Notes under the pieces: model-generated
Seen by the model: only the letters and a program-made list of their open reading frames with translations
Databases searched by the model: none
What the model was told of the DNA's origin: nothing
Assembly (NCBI RefSeq): GCF_002000985.1
Contig: NZ_CP018822.1
Coordinates: 1,692,001-1,756,000 of the forward strand
Origin: Streptococcus gallolyticus subsp. gallolyticus DSM 16831
Lineage (GTDB): Bacteria > Bacillota > Bacilli > Lactobacillales > Streptococcaceae
DNA: 64,000 nt
Direction: 5' to 3'
In this document: positions 39,735 through 47,927 of the stretch, piece by piece
Layout of the letters: each line of letters starts with the position of its first letter
Numbering within the stretch: the first letter of the stretch is position 1
Made by a program: the position numbers and the translations under genes

Positions 39735-42140
39735 CTATTTCACAGATTTTAATTTAACCGAGATTTCTGCTTTGCCGTTTTCATCTAATGCAACAATTAC
39801 CATTGCTTTCCCAGAAAATAGGCTAATTTCTTGTAAATTGTAATCTGAGGTATCACTTGGATTGCCATTTCCTAGACCCACAACTGTTCCTTTTTCACCT
39901 TTAATAGACATAGAATTATCAGCCATTGGAACAAAATGGTCATATTGGTCTAATGCGGAGATGGCAAACAAAGCAAAACGATTACCTGAATAAATTTTTT
40001 CGACGGAAAGTTTGCTTACTTTTTCTGAAGTCACGTGATAATCTGTGGCAACGACTTTTCCATCTTGATAAGCTAAAACTTTAATATCTCCTTCTTGATA
40101 AAGAACCTTATAATTAGATTGACAATCATTAAGTGGAAGTTTTCCTTGACTAATGCCGTTGATAAACAACTCTACTTCTTCAGCATTTGAAAAGACGCGA
40201 ATAGGAGTGTAGCCACGTTCATCAATTTCAAGACCCTCTTTATTCCAGTGAGGCATCAAATGAACCATTGGGGCATCGGTCCAATGAGCTTGGTAATAGT
40301 AATAATAATCTTTTGGAAATCCATTTAAATCACAAATACCAAATTGTGAACTAATCGCAGGGTACACAAATGGAGATGGCTCACCAAAGTAATCAAATGC
40401 AGTCCAAAGAAAGACACCGCCCATATAAGGATGAGTTGAGAGATAATTAAGCACCTCTTCTGGATGAGCTGTCCCTCCAACACCTGGGTCCCCTGGTTGG
40501 CGTTTTCCAGGCAAAACCATTGAATACATTGAACCAAAATTATTACAATGGCACTTGTCTCCATTATCTTTATAGATTCCTCTTGTAGAAAAATACGAAG
40601 CATTTTCAGTAGACATCATTGAAAGCTTAGCATACTTTTGGTGAATTAATTCAGCTCCTGCTCCCATAACACCAGCTTCTGGATAATTCACACCTAAAAT
40701 ATCGAAATATTGAAGATAATCCTCATTAACAAAGCCTTCAGGACTTAATAATTCCGCGGATAACAAGAGGTGTTCCTTATCAAATTTTCTAATGATTTGT
40801 GCTAAACGTTTAATATTGCGTCCACCAAAAGTAGTGTTTCCTGTTAATTCCTCATTTCCAATTGACCAGAAAGCAAGAGAGGCATTCATCCGCGATTGTT
40901 TAACTGCCTTTCCTAAATCAGCTAATCGCCAAGGACTACTTTCTGGTATACGATTTTCGTTCATCACAAGAATTCCATATTCATCACAGATCTCTAACAA
41001 GTCTTTTGATGCAAAATGATGAGCACTACGATAAGCGTTCACTCCCATTTCTTTCATTATTTTAATTTTATAATGAATGATATCCTTATTTAGTGCTACT
41101 CCTACTCCTGTAAAATCTTGGTGCTCACAAATACCGTGTAACTCATATGGCTTTCCATTAAGGTAAAAACCTTTTTCATCATAATCAAACGTACGAATTC
41201 CAAAATTTTTGACAATTTTATCGTTTTCAAGAACCGCAGTTGCTTGGTAGAGGTATGGATTTTCTGGAGACCATAGTGTCGGATTATCAAAAACTACTTC
41301 TTTTGTAAAAATTTCTGTTGTTAGTGGAGCAACTATTTTTTCAGATAACTTGATAACTGTGCCTGCAATATTAATCTTTGGTGAAATTAAAACAGTGTCA
41401 TCACCATCATTAGTAACGGAGACTTCAACTCCTAACTGAGCATTGCCATCTTCAAATGATTTAGTATAAACATAGAAATCTTCTTCATTGAGGTGAAGGT
41501 TAGGAATAATTTTCAGTGATACTTCTTTATAAATCCCTGCTCCTTCATACCACCATCCTTCTGAACCTGATGTTGTATCTACTTTAACTAATAATATATT
41601 ATCTCCTTCATCTCCATAATAAAGCATTTCAGTAATATCAAATTCAAACATCGTATAACCACTATTATTATGCCCAAGATAGGAGCCATTAAGCCAAATA
41701 TCAGCCATCCGCATAACACCATCAAACTGTAGAATAATACGATTTTCTTGTTTAATATCATCATCTATCTTAAATCGCTTACGATAATAAGCAATACCAT
41801 CAGCCTTTGAGCCTGCCATTAAATTAGCAGGATTATCTTCATAAGGAAGAGTCACCTTCCAATCATGTGGTAACTCAACAGTTTTCCAAGAGTCATCTAA
41901 TTGACTCTCTAAGTCTGTTGCACATAGGTTTCGTAATCCCTCTTCCATATTTCCTTGTGCAATTAATTTTAAAAAGTTTTCTCCACCAGAGCTTACTGGT
42001 AACCGTTGTTGGTTCTCTTCTGGGAGACTTGCAGTAAAACCACCAAAGGCATAAGCTTTCTTGGCTACTTTTTTGGGAGGCTGTGGAAATTCTCCTAAAT
42101 GAAAGCGCCAATTATGATTCAAAGAAATTTTCTGTCTCAT
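39735..42140 (-). CDS. Glycoside hydrolase family 2 (beta-galactosidase-like)
   Basis: An 801-residue GH2 enzyme. Order: N-terminal sugar-binding jelly roll (about 5-230, with LPHDWKVTLPYED and DGIAYYRKRF), immunoglobulin-like domain (235-330), catalytic TIM barrel (330-600) with acid/base Glu in FWSIGNEEL near residue 426 and probable nucleophile Glu in MSTENASY near 508, then a C-terminal beta region (DUF4982-like). No signal peptide. Family members act as beta-galactosidase or beta-glucuronidase; the substrate here is unsettled. GGAG precedes the ATG. It is divergent from an AraC regulator that probably controls it. Confidence 0.85.
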   Translation of the reverse strand: MRQKISLNHNWRFHLGEFPQPPKKVAKKAYAFGGFTASLPEENQQRLPVSSGGENFLKLIAQGNMEEGLRNLCATDLESQLDDSWKTVELPHDWKVTLPYEDNPANLMAGSKADGIAYYRKRFKIDDDIKQENRIILQFDGVMRMADIWLNGSYLGHNNSGYTMFEFDITEMLYYGDEGDNILLVKVDTTSGSEGWWYEGAGIYKEVSLKIIPNLHLNEEDFYVYTKSFEDGNAQLGVEVSVTNDGDDTVLISPKINIAGTVIKLSEKIVAPLTTEIFTKEVVFDNPTLWSPENPYLYQATAVLENDKIVKNFGIRTFDYDEKGFYLNGKPYELHGICEHQDFTGVGVALNKDIIHYKIKIMKEMGVNAYRSAHHFASKDLLEICDEYGILVMNENRIPESSPWRLADLGKAVKQSRMNASLAFWSIGNEELTGNTTFGGRNIKRLAQIIRKFDKEHLLLSAELLSPEGFVNEDYLQYFDILGVNYPEAGVMGAGAELIHQKYAKLSMMSTENASYFSTRGIYKDNGDKCHCNNFGSMYSMVLPGKRQPGDPGVGGTAHPEEVLNYLSTHPYMGGVFLWTAFDYFGEPSPFVYPAISSQFGICDLNGFPKDYYYYYQAHWTDAPMVHLMPHWNKEGLEIDERGYTPIRVFSNAEEVELFINGISQGKLPLNDCQSNYKVLYQEGDIKVLAYQDGKVVATDYHVTSEKVSKLSVEKIYSGNRFALFAISALDQYDHFVPMADNSMSIKGEKGTVVGLGNGNPSDTSDYNLQEISLFSGKAMVIVALDENGKAEISVKLKSVK

Positions 42141-42197
42141 CCTGTTCTCCTTCTTCTTTTAGTTTCTGACTGTATTTTATCCCAAATAAAATTGTGT

Positions 42198-42234
42198 TAT
42201 AATGCAAATATCCAATCATTAGAAAGCGTTTACT
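42198..42234 (+). promoter_or_regulatory. Extended -10 and cre site between GH2 and araC genes
   Basis: TGT TATAAT (TATAAT 42198-42203) forms an extended -10 for the AraC gene at 42265. AGAAAGCGTTTACT (42221-42234) is a cre-like site with mismatches only at the two end bases, just downstream of the expected transcription start. Confidence 0.65.
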
Positions 42235-42264
42235 ATAAAAAATCAACTTAGAAAGGAGTTTTTC

Positions 42265-43257
42265 ATGTTAGAATCTGCTAAAAAAGAATTCCAAAAACTC
42301 GAAGGAACTATTATGACTAATAATGTCCCTAGACTTGAAAATACGGCTTCTTTAGCCCTTTTTTATAAAAAAGGAGTTAAAGATAAAGTCCTTTACACTA
42401 ATGTTCAGGAAGAAAAAATTCAATATTTTATCGCTGAAAATTATGATCAAATGCATCAAAACACTGCATTTGAACTTCTCTATGTTTTATCTGGAACAGT
42501 GATTAACAAGATTGAAGATAAAGAATTTATTTACCATGCTGGTCAAGGATGCTTACTAAATCGGCGGATTACTCATAGTGACATTTTAAAAAATGGTCAT
42601 CTTCTAGTTTTAAATATCTCGGAAGATATTTTAAAAGAAGTGCTTCTCCCTCTTAAAAGTACCCCAGAGATCCAAGGAAAGATTTTCCAATTCTTATTAT
42701 CCAATCTGCAGGGAGAAGATGACTGGATGCGCAGCTATATTGAATTTTCTCCATGTGCTCCGGTTGATAATCCAATTTTTAGAACACTTTTAGATGCTAT
42801 ACAACTAGAACTAGCCACTTTTAAAATTGGAGCTGAGTATTTTCAAAAAGGCTTATTACTTCGTCTATTAACAGAGCTTGAAAATCCTAATATCTTTCAA
42901 CTAAATAGAGTCGATATTGACCTTAACAAAGAGGAGTTTTTAGTTAGTCGATTAATTAGTCTAATTGAATCACATTATGGAAATATTTCACGAAAGGATA
43001 TTGAAAAACAACTTCACTATAATTCTGAATATCTTAACCGCCTCCTCAAAAAACAGAGCGGGATGACTATCATTAAATATGCCAAATCTATCCGTATTAG
43101 TAAGGCAAAGCAGCTGCTTCATACTACAAATATGAAAATTACGGATATTGCTAATGGGCTTGGCTTCTCATCTGAAAATTATTTTTACCATTATTTCAAA
43201 GAAGAAACTGGACTATCACCTAATCAATACCGCACACAAAAAGCGCAGGAAAACTAA
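42265..43257 (+). CDS. AraC-family transcriptional regulator
   Basis: A 330-residue regulator: N-terminal AraC cupin (about 55-130, MHQNTAFELLYVLSGT) and C-terminal double helix-turn-helix (230-325, NGLGFSSENYFYHYFKEETG and LSPNQYRTQKA). Such proteins sense sugars or sugar phosphates and usually activate neighbouring operons. Divergent from the GH2 gene and convergent with a second AraC gene. Shine-Dalgarno GAAAGGAG 7 bases from the ATG. Confidence 0.92.
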   Translation: MLESAKKEFQKLEGTIMTNNVPRLENTASLALFYKKGVKDKVLYTNVQEEKIQYFIAENYDQMHQNTAFELLYVLSGTVINKIEDKEFIYHAGQGCLLNRRITHSDILKNGHLLVLNISEDILKEVLLPLKSTPEIQGKIFQFLLSNLQGEDDWMRSYIEFSPCAPVDNPIFRTLLDAIQLELATFKIGAEYFQKGLLLRLLTELENPNIFQLNRVDIDLNKEEFLVSRLISLIESHYGNISRKDIEKQLHYNSEYLNRLLKKQSGMTIIKYAKSIRISKAKQLLHTTNMKITDIANGLGFSSENYFYHYFKEETGLSPNQYRTQKAQEN

Positions 43258-43268
43258 TCCTGTGCTTT
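43240..43268. terminator. Bidirectional terminator overlapping two AraC gene ends
   Basis: AAAGCGCAGGA / TCCTGTGCTTT stem (one wobble or mismatch). It contains the stop region of both convergent AraC genes and is followed by T-rich sequence, stronger on the minus strand. Confidence 0.7.
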
Positions 43269-44265
43269 AACTATTTTCTATCCGATACTCTTTGGGCGAG
43301 ACACCTAAAATTTTTCGAAACATTTTATAAAAATAAGAAGGATTTTCATAGCCGACCTTTACAGAAATCTGCTCAATAGGTGCTTTTGTATACTGAAGAT
43401 ACTCCGCAGCTACATTCACACGCTGTAAATGAACTAACTTAATAAATGTCATCCCTGTATTCTTTTTAAGATATGAAGAAAGATAATTAGGATTAAAACC
43501 AAAATAATCCGCCATCTTTTCTAAGGTAATATCAGCATAATGTTCTTCAATGTATAATAACATAGGCATTAATGTATTCTGATGATTTTTTGATTGCTCT
43601 ACAGAATAGTCCGTATGATAAAAGTGACGAATTAAACGTGAAAAAAGTGTTAAAACATTAAAATGAATGATTTGATTAGCTTGAATATCATTCTGATAAT
43701 ATTCATCAATAATGTCATAAATCAGGGAAACTATCTTTTTGTCATGCTGAATCCTAAAAAGATTATACTGGCTATCTCCGTAATTTTCATCATTCAAAAT
43801 AGTAAACAATATATTAGAAATACTTTGTCCACCTCCTGGATGTAGCATAAAGTTTAAATCATTAAATGAAAATGCTGAAGGTTGTAAAGCAATATTAACA
43901 ACGATAGTAGTTGGATCAATTTCATGAACACGATGAACAGTACCTCGTCCTACAATCATAATATCTTCCTGTCCTATTTCAATAATACCATTACGTGATT
44001 CAAATCGGCAATTTCCTAAAAGAGGAACAATGATTTCAACATAATTATGAACATGAAAGGGAATATAAGAGCGGATGGGTTGAACTGAAACTGAAATAGC
44101 ATTGGCAGTAATTTCAAGATTATCCGTTAGTGTTTGAAAAAAATTATAAATTGGTTCATTATCAATATGACCTGTAATATCCGCTTTAAAACCGTACTTG
44201 ACTTTTTCCCAATCAACAGGATTTTGATTATTATGACGCAATCTTTCAAGAACATTAGTATCCAT
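43267..44265 (-). CDS. AraC-family transcriptional regulator with cupin sensor
   Basis: A 332-residue regulator. Cupin-like region with IPFHVHNYVEIIVPLLGN (about 65-85) and HTH pair at the C-terminus (ADYFGFNPNYLSSYLKKNTG; VGYENPSYFYKMFRKILG; SPKEYRIE). Start at 44265 has AAGGAG six bases upstream; in-frame TTG/ATG further upstream lack a ribosome site. Divergent from the GH3 gene with 225 bases between, so GH3 and perhaps the following operon are likely targets. Confidence 0.92.
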   Translation of the reverse strand: MDTNVLERLRHNNQNPVDWEKVKYGFKADITGHIDNEPIYNFFQTLTDNLEITANAISVSVQPIRSYIPFHVHNYVEIIVPLLGNCRFESRNGIIEIGQEDIMIVGRGTVHRVHEIDPTTIVVNIALQPSAFSFNDLNFMLHPGGGQSISNILFTILNDENYGDSQYNLFRIQHDKKIVSLIYDIIDEYYQNDIQANQIIHFNVLTLFSRLIRHFYHTDYSVEQSKNHQNTLMPMLLYIEEHYADITLEKMADYFGFNPNYLSSYLKKNTGMTFIKLVHLQRVNVAAEYLQYTKAPIEQISVKVGYENPSYFYKMFRKILGVSPKEYRIENS

Positions 44266-44455
44266 TTTTAACTCCTTCATCAACTTATTGTATTTTCATA
44301 GTTATTTTCTAAAAAGTGTCGCTTTATTATATTCAATTTAGTTTTTATTTTACGTAAAATAAAATCAAAGTACAAGTTCATTTTTATAAATCTGTGAAAT
44401 CGACACAAAAGTACTTTAATTTGGCAATAGTATCGCTTCTTTTTTTAAGATACAC

Positions 44456-44469
44456 TGTAAGCGTAAACA
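44456..44469. promoter_or_regulatory. cre site upstream of GH3
   Basis: TGTAAGCGTAAACA differs from TGWNANCGNTNWCA at one base. It is 21 bases upstream of the GH3 start, next to a weak promoter (TTGGCA, TAAGAT). Confidence 0.7.
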
Positions 44470-44490
44470 TTTTAGAATCGGAGAAAAATT

Positions 44491-46185
44491 ATGATTGATT
44501 TGACTACAAATCCATATTATTTAACAAAAGATGAGATTGACTATGTTTACCAACAAGTTAATCAAATGACAGTTGATGAAAAAATCGGGCAATTATTTTT
44601 TGTCATTGGTCAAGATGAAAACACCGTTAACCTTGATGAATTTATCGATAAATACAAACCAGGCGGCATGATGTTTCGACCTGGCCCAGCAAAAGATATC
44701 AAACGCCAAATCAAACAGATTCAAAGCCGCAGCAAATACCCTCTCTTTTTTGCAGCTAACCTAGAATCTGGTGGAAATGGTATCGTAAATGAAGGAACTT
44801 GGCTTGGAATGCCAATGCAAATGGCAGCCACTGACAACACCGATGCCGCTTTTCAATTAGGTAGTATAGCAGGATATGAAGCCAATCAAGTTGGTTGCAA
44901 CATGTCTTTTGCTCCTATCGTTGATATCGACAATAACTTCCGTAACCCGATTACAAACACACGAACATTCGGTTCTGATCCTAAGCGTGTTCTCCGTATG
45001 GCACAAGCACAACGAAAAGGTTTAGAAGAAAACCAAGTCATTCCTGTTATCAAGCATTTCCCCGGTGATGGTGTTGATGAGCGTGACCAGCATTTACTTT
45101 CAAGTATTAATAGTTTATCAGCTGATGACTGGTCAAATACATACGGGCACATTTATAAAACCTTTATCGACCAAGGCATTTCAACTGTTATGATTGGGCA
45201 TATCTATCAACCAGCTTGGGAGCGCAAATTGCAAACAGGCATCAAAGACCAAGATCTTCGTCCAGCTTCTGCATCAAAATTACTCATCAACGGCTTATTA
45301 CGCCAAGAACTTGGCTTCAATGGACTTGCAATGACTGATGCAACTGCTATGGTTGGCTACAATGTTATCCTTTCCCGTGAAGAACTGCTCCCAGCTACCA
45401 TCAACGCTGGTGTTGATATGATTCTCTTTAATAAAAATATCGATGAAGACTATAAAGCCATCACAACTGCAGTCAAAACTGGCGTCGTTTCTCTAGAACG
45501 ACTTGATGAGGCGGTAACTCGCATCCTTGCAACAAAAGTTTCTCAAAAAGTACTAACGACGGATGGTGAACTTGGAATTACAATCCCTGAAACATTAACT
45601 CTTAAAACTAACGAACACCAAGCAATCACGAAAAGAATCGCTAAACAATCTGTCACACTTGTTAAAGACCGTGACCATCTTCTTCCTATCTCACCTGCTA
45701 AAACACCACGTGTTCGTTTAATTGTCCTTGGAGACTCTGACGATGGTGGTTTTAAAGAAGGTGGAAAAGTTACAGATTTGTTTAAAGAAGAACTCGAAAA
45801 AGTTGGTTTTGACGTTTCGCTTTATCAAATGGACTTCCACGAAATGTTTGAAGAAGGTGTCGCTGATTTAAAAGAAAAATTCGACCTTGCTTTTTACGTT
45901 GCTAATGTCGAAACTGCTTCTAACCAAACCACAACACGACTTGATTGGATTCATCTCATGGCTGCCAATGCACCATGGTTTGCTAAAGCCATTCCAACAG
46001 TTTTTGTTTCAACCGCAAATCCTTATCACTTATTCGATGTTCCTTACCTTTCAACCTATATCAACGCTTATACTGGAAACCCAGCCAACGTTAAAGCAAT
46101 TATTCGTAAAATGACTGGACAAGAAAATTTTGAAGGTATTAACCCTATTGACCCTACTTGCGGTGATTTCAATGCAGCACTTTAA
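44491..46185 (+). CDS. Glycoside hydrolase family 3, NagZ-like
   Basis: A 564-residue GH3 enzyme. The KHFPGDGVDERDQH motif (Lys near 188) is the signature of NagZ-type beta-N-acetylglucosaminidases, where the Asp-His pair acts as acid/base; the nucleophile is Asp in LAMTDATAM (D283). A C-terminal (alpha/beta) domain follows from about 390 (VRLIVLGDSDDGGFKEGG). No signal peptide. NagZ acts on cell-wall fragments, but here it lies in a plant-glycan island, so substrate is uncertain. GGAG upstream of the ATG. Confidence 0.88.
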   Translation: MIDLTTNPYYLTKDEIDYVYQQVNQMTVDEKIGQLFFVIGQDENTVNLDEFIDKYKPGGMMFRPGPAKDIKRQIKQIQSRSKYPLFFAANLESGGNGIVNEGTWLGMPMQMAATDNTDAAFQLGSIAGYEANQVGCNMSFAPIVDIDNNFRNPITNTRTFGSDPKRVLRMAQAQRKGLEENQVIPVIKHFPGDGVDERDQHLLSSINSLSADDWSNTYGHIYKTFIDQGISTVMIGHIYQPAWERKLQTGIKDQDLRPASASKLLINGLLRQELGFNGLAMTDATAMVGYNVILSREELLPATINAGVDMILFNKNIDEDYKAITTAVKTGVVSLERLDEAVTRILATKVSQKVLTTDGELGITIPETLTLKTNEHQAITKRIAKQSVTLVKDRDHLLPISPAKTPRVRLIVLGDSDDGGFKEGGKVTDLFKEELEKVGFDVSLYQMDFHEMFEEGVADLKEKFDLAFYVANVETASNQTTTRLDWIHLMAANAPWFAKAIPTVFVSTANPYHLFDVPYLSTYINAYTGNPANVKAIIRKMTGQENFEGINPIDPTCGDFNAAL

Positions 46186-46281
46186 GTCTAGTGGTAAAAA
46201 GTCAATAGAAAGTTGATTAATTTTTAGTTGATTTTCTAGAAAAAAGGGTGCACTAAAAATACCTAGCAAAAAACGCTTTTT

Positions 46282-47830
46282 TCACTAGCTTAACCAAGGA
46301 CTTGTGCCGATAATCACTTATCTTCCATAGGCCTCCTTGGTGGCGTATAGAGTTGGCGGTTACGTAGTAGCGCATCCACCAGACGCACAAATTTTCTAGC
46401 GGTTAAGACGATGGCTCGTTTGTGTTGATGTTTAGGAACTTCTTGATACTTCTTCTTGTAAAAGGCTTGATACTCGCTATCATGTCGTCTGACAGAGTTG
46501 GCGGCTTCAACTAAGTAATAACGGAGATAGCGATTGCCACGTTTGACAAGGTCAGTATTTTGAGAATTAGCGTTCCCAGATTGATTCTGTTTCCAATTCA
46601 ATCCCGCATATTTAGCGACTTGAGGATGGTCTTTAAAGCGTTCAATCTGCCCAATCTCAGCGATAATCCCTGCAGCGTAAACTTTACCAACACCAGGAAC
46701 AGAAGTTAAGCACTGGTATTCAGGGATGACTTCTACCATGTCTTCAATAGCTTTATCAATATCTTTAATCATTTGTTCCAGATTTCTGATTTCTCGAGCT
46801 AATAGCCCGAGAACAACATTGACGGAATCTTGTTGGAGTTTAGAGAGACGATAAGAGCCATTGATAGCTGCTTGAATAGCTTTAGCTAGCTTTTCAGGAG
46901 CTTTGAATCGTCCTCTCCCTAATTTTTGGATAAAGTCCGCTAGGTCTTTGAGAGGAACAGTCGCTAATTCGTCTAGAGTATAGTCTTCGGTCATTAGGGA
47001 AATGATAGCGCTAGACCAAAGAGAGGTCGTTAGATTCTCATTCTTGATTTCAGTTGATAAGGTATTGCACTTATAATAAATATTTTCGATAAAGTGTTGT
47101 TTTGTTCTTGTCAACTGTTCAATGAGTTGAAGCCTTGTTCTCGTTAGGTGTTGGAGAGCCATATACTTTTCTTCTTTGAGAAAAGCAGGTGAAAATCGCT
47201 CAATACGGAAATAATCGGCTATGTAGAAGGCATCAATGGTATCATTTTTACTTTCTTCAAAGGCATCTCGATATTTCTTAATCTTATTGGGTTGTTCCAC
47301 CATGACTTCAACGTTTAAAGCTTTTAAGTTACTATCTTCATGAAAGAACATAGCAGGATGAAAACTATAGAGGCTAGTGGCTTCCATGCCAATGACGATA
47401 CGTTCAAATGAATAGGTGTCATTGAGTTCAAGAATTTGGTTCTTGATTGCTTGAGCACCGATTAAGTTATTAGGAAGAGAAGATACAAAGGGAGTTGTTG
47501 TATCACTAAGCATGATACAGACATCTAATTTGGTAGAGCTAACGTCTAAACCGACAAAACATTTCATTTGGAAGGTCTCCTTTCATTTGTATTTGGAAAG
47601 TTTCTTGACTACTGTAAGGTTCCCCAGAAACACGTTGAACCAACAGCCTCGCCTAAGAGAATTCTAATCACTAGCTCACCTGCCGCCTGTACGCTACTAC
47701 GCACAGAAGTGAGCGTAGTGGAAACAGCTAGTGTGTTGGAAGTAGGAACAACGCTTGGGTAACAGACTTAAAAATGAAGTCTAAGCAACAAGGAGAAAAA
47801 GAAACAACCATGAGTCCATTCCATGACTCT
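46282..47830 (-). mobile_element. IS110-family insertion element (ends not resolved)
   Basis: One transposase gene with about 120 bases of non-coding sequence on its 3' side and over 300 on its 5' side. IS110 elements lack clear terminal inverted repeats, so exact ends could not be read; the coordinates given span the sequence I think belongs to it. The 9-mer TCACTAGCT occurs at 46282-46290 and again at 47668-47676. It sits between the GH3 and GH78 genes and may cut one operon in two. Confidence 0.75.
46314..47567 (-). CDS. IS110-family transposase
   Basis: A 417-residue DEDD recombinase. N-terminal RuvC-like domain: Asp in FVGLDVSSTKLDV, Glu in IGMEATSLYSF, and Asp residues in KNDTIDAFYIADYF. 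A coiled middle region is followed by the Tnp (Transposase_20) domain with VPGVGKVYAAGIIAEIG and KYAGLNWKQNQSGN, including the Ser typical of the family. Shine-Dalgarno GAAAGGAG upstream. Full length and apparently intact. Confidence 0.95.
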   Translation of the reverse strand: MKCFVGLDVSSTKLDVCIMLSDTTTPFVSSLPNNLIGAQAIKNQILELNDTYSFERIVIGMEATSLYSFHPAMFFHEDSNLKALNVEVMVEQPNKIKKYRDAFEESKNDTIDAFYIADYFRIERFSPAFLKEEKYMALQHLTRTRLQLIEQLTRTKQHFIENIYYKCNTLSTEIKNENLTTSLWSSAIISLMTEDYTLDELATVPLKDLADFIQKLGRGRFKAPEKLAKAIQAAINGSYRLSKLQQDSVNVVLGLLAREIRNLEQMIKDIDKAIEDMVEVIPEYQCLTSVPGVGKVYAAGIIAEIGQIERFKDHPQVAKYAGLNWKQNQSGNANSQNTDLVKRGNRYLRYYLVEAANSVRRHDSEYQAFYKKKYQEVPKHQHKRAIVLTARKFVRLVDALLRNRQLYTPPRRPMEDK

Positions 47831-47890
47831 ATTGTTCTGGAAAACCTTGCAATAGTCAAGTTATAAAAAATTGTTAACACTTGGGATTGA
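47568..47890 (-). ncRNA. Structured 5' flank of the IS110 transposase, candidate bridge RNA
   Basis: A stretch of over 300 bases without a gene. On the strand of the transposase, upstream to downstream: hairpins GAGTC/GACTC (47812-47829), AGACTT/AAGTCT (47764-47782) and a composite stem CACTAGCT/AGCTAGTG (47726-47733 with 47669-47676) enclosing ACTACGC/GCGTAGT (47696-47719). IS110 elements encode a bridge RNA in this position that pairs with donor and target DNA. No guide loops were assigned, so this is a candidate. The 3' part up to 47927 is the GH78 upstream region. Confidence 0.45.
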
Positions 47891-47927
47891 AAAATCCCCA
47901 TAAACTTATTTTACGAGGAGATAACTT

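Noticed and set aside
46186..46281. Search for terminal inverted repeats or a target duplication of the IS element
   Set aside because: No convincing repeat with the 47830-47927 side was seen; IS110 elements generally lack them.
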